This document shows, piece by piece, positions 1-4,694 of a DNA stretch of 5,446 nt (within the stretch, counting starts at the first letter, position 1; each line of letters begins with the position of its first letter). Position numbers and translations under genes: made by a program. The DNA comes from an uncultured Muribaculaceae bacterium (GTDB taxonomy: Bacteria > Bacteroidota > Bacteroidia > Bacteroidales > Muribaculaceae): NCBI GenBank assembly GCA_947178235.1, contig CAMWXQ010000099.1:1-5446 (forward strand), in the 5' to 3' direction. Under the pieces are notes generated by a model. The model worked only from the letters and a program-made list of their open reading frames with translations. It was not told the origin of the DNA and did no database searches.

Positions 1-10
1 AATGGGGAAT

Positions 11-73
11 TATAAGACTTATAAGACTTATAAGACGTATAAGATTTATAAGACTTATAAGATTTATAAGACT
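11..73. repeat. 9-bp tandem repeat array, unit TATAAGAYT, 7 copies
   Basis: Seven contiguous 9-bp units begin at 11, 20, 29, 38, 47, 56 and 65. Positions 1-6 (TATAAG) are invariant; the last three bases are ACT, ACG or ATT. Adjacent units create the 8-bp palindrome CTTATAAG, for example at 18-25. A partial unit follows at 74-78. The array lies beyond the 3' end of def and merges into a 7-bp array. A related array sits at 4602-4646. The function is unknown. Because the unit is 9 bp it stays in codon phase (Tyr-Lys-Thr/Ile on the plus strand), but I see no credible gene here. Confidence 0.9.
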
Positions 74-76
74 TAT

Positions 77-97
77 AATTCTTAATTCATAATTCTT
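77..97. repeat. 7-bp tandem repeat, unit AATTCTT, 3 copies
   Basis: Three 7-bp units start at 77, 84 and 91; the middle one ends in CAT instead of CTT. The block directly abuts the 9-bp array and is followed by a T-rich run (about 96-106) and the def stop codon at 109-111. The same 7-bp motif recurs in the same plus-strand orientation at 4658-4690. I see no GC-rich hairpin here that would act as a conventional terminator for def. Confidence 0.75.
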
Positions 98-108
98 ATT
101 TTTTTAAT

Positions 109-669
109 TTATCGTTTCGGGGCGTATTTGACAGGGTAGTCGCAGCGGACTTTGCCGGCGATGATGTTGTTGAGTTTGCCTTTGAGGAGGCGGCGGCGTA
201 TCATCGATACGTGATCGATGTAGAGGTGGCCGTCCAGATGGTCGCACTCGTGCTGGACGATGCGGGCGAGGAAGCCCGAGATCTCGCGAGAGTGGGGTTT
301 GAACTCTTCGTCGACCCAGTCGAGGCGGATGTGCTCGACGCGGCTGACATTCTCGGACAGGCCGGGGAGGCTGAGGCACCCCTCCTCACGGGTGACGCGG
401 TCGCCGTCGAGGATGGTGACGACGGGGTTGATGAGGGTCAGTTTCTCCCCCTCGCACTCGGGGTAGTGTTCTTTGAGACCGTCGGCGTCGATGACGACGA
501 TCTTCTCGGCCAGGCCCACCTGGGGGGCGGCCAGTCCGCAGCCGTCCGAGGCATACATGGTCTCGAACATATTGGCGACGAGTTCTTTGAGGCCCTCGCG
601 GTCCTCGGCGACGTCGGCACACTCCTTGCGGAGCACAGGGTGGCCGTACAGATATACAGGAAGTTTCAT
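109..669 (-). CDS. def: Peptide deformylase
   Basis: This 186-residue metalloenzyme removes the formyl group from the N-terminal methionine of nascent proteins at the ribosome. All three family motifs are visible: motif 1 GCGLAAPQ at residues 43-50, motif 2 EEGCLSLPG at 95-103 with metal-ligand Cys98, and motif 3 QHECDHLDG at 139-147 with metal ligands His140 and His144 and catalytic Glu141. The length is normal for a bacterial deformylase and nothing is missing. The start at 669 is chosen because the protein begins MKLPVYLYGHPVLR, the usual N-terminus. Its ATG overlaps the ruvX TGA as ATGA, so translation is probably coupled to ruvX. The frame stays open upstream across ruvX, but that stretch is an Arg/His-rich shadow. 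The TAA stop is followed by the AT-rich repeat tract. Confidence 0.97.
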   Translation of the reverse strand: MKLPVYLYGHPVLRKECADVAEDREGLKELVANMFETMYASDGCGLAAPQVGLAEKIVVIDADGLKEHYPECEGEKLTLINPVVTILDGDRVTREEGCLSLPGLSENVSRVEHIRLDWVDEEFKPHSREISGFLARIVQHECDHLDGHLYIDHVSMIRRRLLKGKLNNIIAGKVRCDYPVKYAPKR

Positions 670-1082
670 TGGCTGAGTGAATCGAGATATGAGTTGAGTA
701 TGATGACGGCGGCCATGCGGTCGATGGCCCCCTTGTCCTGGCGTGTCTTGCGTGCGAATCCCCCCTCGATCATAGCCTTGTGGGCCAGGGTCGAGGTGAA
801 CCGCTCGTCCCACATGACCACGGGCATCCCGGGCATAGCCTTGCGCAGGCGCGCGAGCGCGGGCTCGATGTAGCGCATCGACTCGGATGGCGAGCCGTCC
901 ATCTGTCGCGGGAGGCCGACGACGATGGCGTCCACGGGATTGCGCTCCACATAGGCCCGGACATAGTCCACGAGCCCCGAGGCCGGCACGGTGTCGAGCG
1001 CGGTGGCCACGATGCGCAGGGGGTCGGTGACGGCAAGCCCGCAGCGCTTGCGTCCGTAGTCGATGGCGAGTAGTCGTCCCAT
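666..1082 (-). CDS. ruvX: RuvX/YqgF family pre-16S rRNA nuclease (Holliday junction resolvase-like)
   Basis: This 138-residue protein belongs to the YqgF/RuvX branch of the RNase H fold, associated with 16S rRNA 5'-end maturation and originally annotated as a putative Holliday junction resolvase. The family signatures are present in order: IDYGRKRCGLAVTDP (residues 7-21) with acidic Asp8, VVGLPRQMDGS (54-64), WDERFTS (91-97) with Glu93, and the C-terminal DRMAAVIILNSYL (121-133) with Asp121. Asp8, Glu93 and Asp121 match the expected acidic active-site set. The start at 1082 gives MGRLLAIDYG, the usual N-terminus; a longer reading from 1196 would begin upstream of the apparent promoter and has no family similarity. 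It is the first gene of a ruvX-def unit, overlapping def by 4 nt, and is divergent from rplS. Confidence 0.95.
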   Translation of the reverse strand: MGRLLAIDYGRKRCGLAVTDPLRIVATALDTVPASGLVDYVRAYVERNPVDAIVVGLPRQMDGSPSESMRYIEPALARLRKAMPGMPVVMWDERFTSTLAHKAMIEGGFARKTRQDKGAIDRMAAVIILNSYLDSLSQ

Positions 1083-1111
1083 AATTTGGTCGGATGGTGG
1101 GTTTTGCACGG

Positions 1112-1119
1112 CAAAGATA
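1112..1119 (-). promoter_or_regulatory. Candidate -7 box for ruvX-def
   Basis: Read on the minus strand this is TATCTTTG, a match to the Bacteroidetes -7 consensus TAnnTTTG. It lies 29 nt upstream of the ruvX start, giving a short leader of roughly 20-25 nt. I do not see a clean TTTG at the expected -33 spacing, so the upstream half of the promoter is weak. Confidence 0.55.
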
Positions 1120-1149
1120 CAAAAAAAACCGCAAAAATCAGCCTCACCC

Positions 1150-1181
1150 TTTGGCACATCCGCCAAATATTCGTAACTTTG
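1150..1181 (+). promoter_or_regulatory. rplS promoter (TTTG / TAACTTTG)
   Basis: A -33 box TTTG (1150-1153) and a -7 box TAACTTTG (1174-1181) are separated by 20 bp, matching the Bacteroidetes housekeeping promoter (TTTG, about 19-21 bp, TAnnTTTG). Transcription should start a few bases past 1181, leaving an rplS leader of about 75-80 nt. It is back to back with the ruvX promoter. Confidence 0.8.
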
Positions 1182-1187
1182 CAGCCG

Positions 1188-1236
1188 ATTCCGCAATCTC
1201 TGGACGGGACAAGCAGCCCGCTACATTGCGGCTAAT
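1188..1236 (+). promoter_or_regulatory. Candidate structured leader of rplS mRNA
   Basis: The predicted 5' leader contains a perfect 7-bp stem, CCGCAAT (1191-1197) with ATTGCGG (1225-1231). It encloses an asymmetric internal loop and an inner stem, CGGG (1205-1208) with CCCG (1217-1220), capped by an 8-nt loop. Three more A/T pairs (1188-1190 with 1234-1236) are possible across a 2-nt bulge. The structure would lie at the very 5' end of the transcript. Ribosomal protein genes, including some L19 genes, often carry autoregulatory leaders; that role here is inferred only from position and fold. Confidence 0.45.
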
Positions 1237-1264
1237 GTTCACATTTTAAACTTACAAAGGAAAA

Positions 1265-1624
1265 ATGGATTTAATCAAAGTTGTCGAAGAGAAGTTTGCC
1301 ACCGGCAAGCAGCACCCCGACTTCCAGCCCGGCGACACCATCACCGTGGCCTATCGCATCAAGGAGGGCAACAAGGAGCGTATCCAGCAGTACCGCGGTG
1401 TGGTCATCCGCATCTCGGGCGAGGGCACGAAGAAGCGCTTCACCGTCCGCAAGATGTCTGACAACATCGGCGTAGAGCGTATCTTCCCCATCGAGTCACC
1501 CTTCATCGACTCGATCACCGTCAACAAGTACGGCAAGGTCCGCCGCGCAAAGCTCTACTACCTCCGCGCCCTCACCGGCAAGAAGGCCCGCATCAAGGAG
1601 CGCCGCGTCGTCAAGAAGGCTTGA
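1265..1624 (+). CDS. rplS: 50S ribosomal protein L19 (bL19)
   Basis: This 119-residue protein of the large ribosomal subunit lies near the interface with the small subunit. The sequence is full-length and typical: [22 protein letters not shown] near residues 20-41, QYRGVVI (42-48), the central [13 protein letters not shown] (69-81), and a basic C-terminal half with [11 protein letters not shown] and [10 protein letters not shown]. The start is supported by the family N-terminus and by a modest purine-rich AAAGGA a few bases upstream, one of the few Shine-Dalgarno-like sites in this window. It is monocistronic: its own promoter lies at 1150-1181 and a strong terminator follows within 25 bases of its TGA. 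A possible leader hairpin precedes it. It is unrelated in function to the rnf genes downstream. Confidence 0.98.
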   Translation: MDLIKVVEEKFATGKQHPDFQPGDTITVAYRIKEGNKERIQQYRGVVIRISGEGTKKRFTVRKMSDNIGVERIFPIESPFIDSITVNKYGKVRRAKLYYLRALTGKKARIKERRVVKKA

Positions 1625-1648
1625 TCCCCGTCCCCTTCCCAAAGCCAC

Positions 1649-1686
1649 AAATGAGCCCCGTCACCCCGGAGGCTCATTTATTTTTT
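1649..1686 (+). terminator. Rho-independent terminator of rplS
   Basis: A perfect 9-bp stem pairs AAATGAGCC (1649-1657) with GGCTCATTT (1671-1679). It can extend by CCG/CGG (1658-1660 with 1667-1669, A1670 bulged) around a 6-nt loop. An A and six T residues follow (1680-1686). It sits 24 nt past the rplS stop. The end of the T-tract is also the start of the -33 box of the rnf promoter. Confidence 0.9.
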
Positions 1687-1714
1687 GCGGATTGAATTAA
1701 TTTTTGTAAATTTG
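1684..1714 (+). promoter_or_regulatory. rnfDGEA promoter (TTTG / TAAATTTG)
   Basis: The -33 box TTTG (1684-1687) and -7 box TAAATTTG (1707-1714) are separated by 19 bp, a good match to the Bacteroidetes consensus. The predicted start lies near 1718-1722, giving a leader of roughly 50 nt before the rnfD ATG at 1769. I see no riboswitch or obvious operator in that leader. This promoter shows that the operon begins with rnfD. Confidence 0.75.
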
Positions 1715-1768
1715 CACCCAAATCTATATACCATTCCCCCATCACGGTTCATTCATCCCTAAACGTAA

Positions 1769-2725
1769 ATGAATAATCTAATCACCATCTCACCGTCGCC
1801 GCACGCGCAGACCCCGACCACGGTGACGCGACTGATGATGCACGTCATCATCGCACTGATTCCGGCAGTCCTGGTGGCCCTCTTCTACTTCGGGCTCGGC
1901 GCCGCCGTCGTTATCTGCACCTCCATCGTGGGTTGCGTCGCAGTCGAGTACATCATCACCCGCTGGATGCTCGGCCAGAAACCCTCCATCGGCAACCTCT
2001 CGGCCGTCCTCACGGGTCTCCTCCTCGCGCTCAACCTCCCCTCGAATCTCCCCATCTGGACCATCCTCATCGGCTGTGTCGTCGCCATCGGCATCGGCAA
2101 GATGACCTTCGGCGGCCTCGGGTGCAACATCTTCAACCCCGCCCTCGTCGGCCGCGTATTCCTGCTCCTCTCCTTCCCCGTGGCCATGACCTCGTGGCCC
2201 GAGCCTATCGTCAACCGCATGGCCTACACCGACGCCTCGACCGGCGCTACGGTCCTCGGTCTGCTCAAACAGGGTATCATCGCCCCCTCTGACGTCAACC
2301 TCCTCGACGCCCTCATGGGCCAGATGGGCGGCTCGCTCGGCGAGGTAGGTGCCATCGCCCTCATCATCGGATTCATCTACATGCTCTGCATGGGCGTCAT
2401 CACATGGCACACCCCCGTGGCCATCGTCGGCACCGTCGCCCTGTTCAGCCTCTGCGTCGGCGCTCCCATCGGCGTCGAGCTCCTCTCGGGCGGCCTCCTG
2501 CTCGGCGCCATCTTCATGGCCACCGACTATGTGACCTCGCCCATGTCGCACAAGGGCCAGCTCCTCTACGGATTCATGATCGGCATCATCACCCTCGTGA
2601 TCCGCCTCTGGGGCGCATACCCCGAAGGCATGTCCTTCGCCATCCTCATCATGAACGGCGTCACACCCCTCATCAACCGCTATATGAAACCCCGCAAGTT
2701 CGGAGAAGGGAGGGTAGCAGCATGA
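1769..2725 (+). CDS. rnfD: Rnf electron transport complex subunit D
   Basis: RnfD is a polytopic inner-membrane subunit of the Rnf complex, which couples electron transfer between reduced ferredoxin and NAD+ to Na+ or H+ translocation; it is homologous to NqrB. The 318-residue length fits RnfD (NqrB is about 400). Family blocks seen are KPSIGNLSAVLTGLLLALNLP (71-91), GGLGCNIFNPALVGR (115-129), the flavinylation site STGAT (157-161) with Thr161 as the expected covalent FMN site, and ATDYVTSPMS (251-260). The flavin site reads TGAT rather than the commoner SGAT. Hydrophobic segments cover most of the protein, including about 24-63, 94-110, 193-211, 217-255 and 265-300. It is first in the operon and overlaps rnfG as ATGA. 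FMN attachment would need an ApbE transferase, not encoded here. Confidence 0.96.
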   Translation: MNNLITISPSPHAQTPTTVTRLMMHVIIALIPAVLVALFYFGLGAAVVICTSIVGCVAVEYIITRWMLGQKPSIGNLSAVLTGLLLALNLPSNLPIWTILIGCVVAIGIGKMTFGGLGCNIFNPALVGRVFLLLSFPVAMTSWPEPIVNRMAYTDASTGATVLGLLKQGIIAPSDVNLLDALMGQMGGSLGEVGAIALIIGFIYMLCMGVITWHTPVAIVGTVALFSLCVGAPIGVELLSGGLLLGAIFMATDYVTSPMSHKGQLLYGFMIGIITLVIRLWGAYPEGMSFAILIMNGVTPLINRYMKPRKFGEGRVAA

Positions 2726-3306
2726 AATCGACCCTTCTGAACATGGTGCTCTCCCTGGGCATCATCACCATCGTGGCCGCCGGCCTCCTCTCGTGGATCT
2801 ACACCATCACCGAGCAGCCCATCGCCGAGGCCAACCTCCAAGCCCAGATACAGGCCGTCAGCGACGTGACACCCGCGTTCGACAATGATCCCGTGGCCGA
2901 GCAGGTAGCCGTCACCCCCGAGGGCGAGGCTCAGGCCGTCACCGTATTCCCCGCCATGAAGGACGGCGCCCTCGTCGGCGCAGCCGTCGAGAGCTATACC
3001 AACAACGGATTCTCCGGATTCATCAAGGTCATCTACGGATTCGACACCGAGGGGAACGTCACCGGCTTCGCCGTCATGGAACATGCCGAGACCCCCGGCC
3101 TCGGCGCCAAGATGGACGACTGGTTCCGCTCGCCCGAGGGTAACCGCAACGTGATCGGCCTCAACGCCACCGGCGCTGACCTCACCGTCGCCAAGGACGG
3201 CGGCAAGGTGGACGCCATCACCGCCGCCACCATCACATCGCGCGCATTCCTCGACGCCCTCAACCGCGCCGCCCGCGCCTACAACCAGTACAAGGCACAG
3301 AACTGA
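2722..3306 (+). CDS. rnfG: Rnf electron transport complex subunit G (FMN-binding)
   Basis: RnfG is a membrane-anchored subunit whose FMN-bearing domain faces the periplasm; it is homologous to NqrC and relays electrons with RnfD. The 194-residue protein has one N-terminal membrane anchor (about residues 8-28), then a soluble FMN-binding domain with FSGFIKVIYGFD (97-108), the conserved HAETPGLGAKM (121-131), and the C-terminal flavinylation site DAITAATITS (164-173). Thr170 is the expected FMN-linked residue. The usual [S/T]GAT core is TAAT here, with Ala168 replacing Gly. The start at 2722 overlaps the rnfD TGA by 4 nt, and the purine-rich run in the rnfD tail (about 2702-2714) may help initiation. 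An earlier in-frame start inside rnfD would add only an out-of-frame shadow sequence. Confidence 0.96.
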   Translation: MKSTLLNMVLSLGIITIVAAGLLSWIYTITEQPIAEANLQAQIQAVSDVTPAFDNDPVAEQVAVTPEGEAQAVTVFPAMKDGALVGAAVESYTNNGFSGFIKVIYGFDTEGNVTGFAVMEHAETPGLGAKMDDWFRSPEGNRNVIGLNATGADLTVAKDGGKVDAITAATITSRAFLDALNRAARAYNQYKAQN

Positions 3307-3329
3307 CACTCCCAAACACCTCAGCAGCC

Positions 3330-3920
3330 ATGAATTCCAAACTCCGTATACTCTACAACGGCATCGTCGCCGAAAACCCCACCTTTGTGCTGATGCTGGG
3401 TATGTGTCCCACCCTCGGCACCACCGGCTCGGCCATCAACGGCATGAGCATGGGCCTGGCCACAATGGGCGTGCTCATCTGCTCGAACGTCGTGATCTCG
3501 CTGATCAAGAACCTCGTGCCCGCAAAGGTCCGCATCCCCGCATACATCGTTGTCATCGCTACTTTCGTGTCGATGCTTCAGCTCGTGATGCAGGCCTATG
3601 TCCCCGCGCTCTACGCCACACTGGGCATCTTCATCCCCCTCATCGTGGTCAACTGTATCCTCCTCGGGCGCGCCGAGTCGTTCGCATCGCGCAACGGCGT
3701 CTTTGACTCGCTCCTGGACGGCATAGGCATCGGCCTCGGCTTCACCCTGGCGCTCACCCTCCTCGGTGCCTGCCGCGAGCTCCTCGGCACAGGCCGCATC
3801 TTCGACCTCCAGATCTACCCCGAGGCCTACGGCTCGCTCGTGTTTGTCCTCGCCCCCGGCGCGTTCATCACCCTCGGCCTCCTCATCGCCCTCATCAACA
3901 AGCTCCGCAAGGCAGCATAA
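3330..3920 (+). CDS. rnfE: Rnf electron transport complex subunit E
   Basis: RnfE is an integral membrane subunit of about six helices, homologous to NqrD and paralogous to RnfA. RnfA and RnfE pack as an inverted pair around a shared intramembrane Fe-S centre. The 196-residue sequence shows the hallmark half-helix motifs ENPTFVLMLGMCPTLGTT (15-32) with Cys26 and LIVVNCILLGRAESFAS (104-120) with Cys109, both expected cluster ligands. DGIGIGLGFTLALTLLGACRE (130-150) is also typical. Overall similarity is clearly to the Rnf rather than the Nqr branch, and the flanking genes agree. It starts 23 nt after rnfG without a Shine-Dalgarno; the start context AGCAGCCATG is shared with rnfA. Confidence 0.96.
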   Translation: MNSKLRILYNGIVAENPTFVLMLGMCPTLGTTGSAINGMSMGLATMGVLICSNVVISLIKNLVPAKVRIPAYIVVIATFVSMLQLVMQAYVPALYATLGIFIPLIVVNCILLGRAESFASRNGVFDSLLDGIGIGLGFTLALTLLGACRELLGTGRIFDLQIYPEAYGSLVFVLAPGAFITLGLLIALINKLRKAA

Positions 3921-3948
3921 CCGTCACCCCCCTCAGAAATAAGCAGCC

Positions 3949-4530
3949 ATGTTAGAGTACATCTCAATCATCATCACGGCAATCTTTGTCAACAACATCG
4001 TATTTGCCCAGTTCCTCGGCATCTGTCCCTTCATCGGGGTGTCGCGCAAGCTCTCGTCGGCCGTCGGCATGGGCGCCGCCGTCACATTCGTGATGGTGCT
4101 CGCCACCACCGTCACCTGGCTCCTCCAGTCCTATGTCCTCGACCCCCTCGGGCTCGCCTTCATGCAGACGATCGTCTTCATCCTCGTCATCGCCGCCCTC
4201 GTGCAGATGCTCGAAATCATCTTGAAGAAGATTGCCCCCGCCCTGTACAGTGCGCTCGGTGTGTTCCTCCCGCTGATCACCACCAACTGTGCCGTCCTCG
4301 GCGTCGCCATCGAGGTCATCCGCAAGAGCTACAACCTCGGCGAGAGCGTCGTCTACGCCTTCGCCATAGCCGTCGGCTTCACAATGGCCATCTCCATCTT
4401 CGCCGGCATCCGCGAGCAGCTCACACTCGCATCCGTGCCCAAGGCCATGAAGGGTGTGCCCATCGCGCTCATCTGCGCCGGCCTCCTCGCCATGGCATTC
4501 ATGGGCTTCTCCGGCATCAAGATCGGCTGA
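3949..4530 (+). CDS. rnfA: Rnf electron transport complex subunit A
   Basis: RnfA is the six-helix membrane partner of RnfE, homologous to NqrE, and lies in the ion-translocating core of Rnf. The 193-residue sequence begins [22 protein letters not shown], standard for the family. It carries the two Fe-S ligand motifs [10 protein letters not shown] (23-32, Cys26) and [16 protein letters not shown] (108-123, Cys114). The regions [20 protein letters not shown] (40-59) and [21 protein letters not shown] (136-156) are also typical. It follows rnfE by 28 nt and ends the operon: a terminator-like hairpin starts 17 nt past its TGA. No rnfB or rnfC lies before, between or after these genes within the window. 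Confidence 0.97.
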   Translation: MLEYISIIITAIFVNNIVFAQFLGICPFIGVSRKLSSAVGMGAAVTFVMVLATTVTWLLQSYVLDPLGLAFMQTIVFILVIAALVQMLEIILKKIAPALYSALGVFLPLITTNCAVLGVAIEVIRKSYNLGESVVYAFAIAVGFTMAISIFAGIREQLTLASVPKAMKGVPIALICAGLLAMAFMGFSGIKIG

Positions 4531-4546
4531 ACACCATACTCCACAG

Positions 4547-4595
4547 AATAGCTAAGATAGCTATGGTAGCTAATATGGCTATCATAGCTATTTTT
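4547..4595 (+). terminator. AT-rich terminator hairpin after rnfA
   Basis: The 18-nt arms at 4547-4564 and 4575-4592 pair along their whole length, apart from one A-A mismatch and one G-U pair. They enclose a 10-nt loop (4565-4574) and are followed by a T-tract (4591-4595). Its position 17 nt past the rnfA stop fits an intrinsic terminator for rnfDGEA. The stem is unusually AT-rich and is built from five 9-bp units, so strength is uncertain. Confidence 0.75.
4548..4592. repeat. 9-bp tandem repeat, unit ATAGCTANN, 5 copies
   Basis: Units start at 4548, 4557, 4566, 4575 and 4584, each close to ATAGCTA plus two variable bases; the third reads GTAGCTA and the fourth ATGGCTA. The core TAGCTA is palindromic, so neighbouring units pair in several registers and create the terminator stem. 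The 9-bp phase continues through 4593-4601 into the next array. Confidence 0.8.
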
Positions 4596-4601
4596 ATATG
4601 T

Positions 4602-4646
4602 GTAAATCTTATAAGTCTTATAAATCTTATAAGACTTATAAGTCAT
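4602..4646. repeat. 9-bp tandem repeat, ATAAGTCTT family, 5 copies
   Basis: Units start at 4602, 4611, 4620, 4629 and 4638 and resemble ATAAGTCTT, with AAATCTT and AGACTT variants. The CTTATAAG core is the same as in the array at 11-73, but here most units run in the opposite orientation. Orientation switches inside the array, which creates a long perfect inverted repeat at 4608-4642. The array is in the same 9-bp phase as the ATAGCTA units to its left. Confidence 0.85.
4608..4642. repeat. 16-bp perfect inverted repeat with 3-nt loop
   Basis: CTTATAAGTCTTATAA (4608-4623) is exactly complementary to TTATAAGACTTATAAG (4627-4642), with loop ATC. It would form a second hairpin just after the rnfA terminator. 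No T-tract follows, so it is not a conventional terminator; it could protect mRNA 3' ends or bind a protein. The function is unknown. Confidence 0.85.
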
Positions 4647-4657
4647 ATACACCAAAT

Positions 4658-4690
4658 AATTCTCAATTCTCAATTTTTAATTCTTAATTC
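4658..4690. repeat. 7-bp tandem repeat, unit AATTCTC/AATTCTT, about 4.7 copies
   Basis: Units start at 4658, 4665, 4672, 4679 and 4686 (the last partial), all beginning AATT. The same motif is at 77-97. The block ends 4 nt before the proposed GTG start of the last gene. No TAnnTTTG promoter box is visible anywhere in 4531-4694 on the plus strand, so how the next gene is transcribed is unclear. Confidence 0.75.
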
Positions 4691-4694
4691 CACC

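Noticed and set aside
11..73. CRISPR array
   Set aside because: The units are 9 bp and contiguous, with no unique spacers and no cas genes nearby.
2..85. Short plus-strand reading of 27 residues with seven Tyr-Lys-Thr/Ile repeats
   Set aside because: It arises because a 9-bp repeat cannot shift frame. No ribosome site, promoter or conserved context supports it, and the related array after rnfA codes for nothing equivalent in the same context.
1..108. Insertion-sequence end or phage attachment site
   Set aside because: There is no transposase, integrase or tRNA gene in the window, and the repeats are tandem short units rather than terminal inverted repeats with target duplications.
211..873. 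A 220-residue plus-strand reading opposite def and ruvX
   Set aside because: It is antisense to two well-supported conserved genes, is dominated by Asp, Glu, Val and Gly, and is a by-product of high GC codon use.
109..1134. A 341-residue minus-strand reading that joins def to a long N-terminal extension across ruvX
   Set aside because: The extra N-terminus is Arg/His-rich low-complexity sequence out of frame with ruvX; deformylase proper starts at 669 with its normal N-terminus.
1790..2551. A 253-residue minus-strand reading inside rnfD
   Set aside because: Its composition is almost only Asp, Glu, Gly, His and Val, typical of the antisense of a GC-rich membrane protein gene.
2404..2721. N-terminal extension of rnfG into rnfD
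   Set aside because: The added residues are a His/Arg/Pro-rich shadow; RnfG begins with its membrane anchor at 2722.
3330..4530. Nqr (Na+-NADH:quinone reductase) rather than Rnf
   Set aside because: RnfD is NqrB-like but too short for NqrB, there is no NqrA or NqrF, and the RnfE/RnfA sequences match the Rnf branch.
4353..4673. Minus-strand reading rich in Tyr, Lys and Ser across the right-hand repeats and the rnfA tail
   Set aside because: It reads through a terminator hairpin and antisense to rnfA; the Tyr-Lys pattern is only the translated 9-bp repeat.
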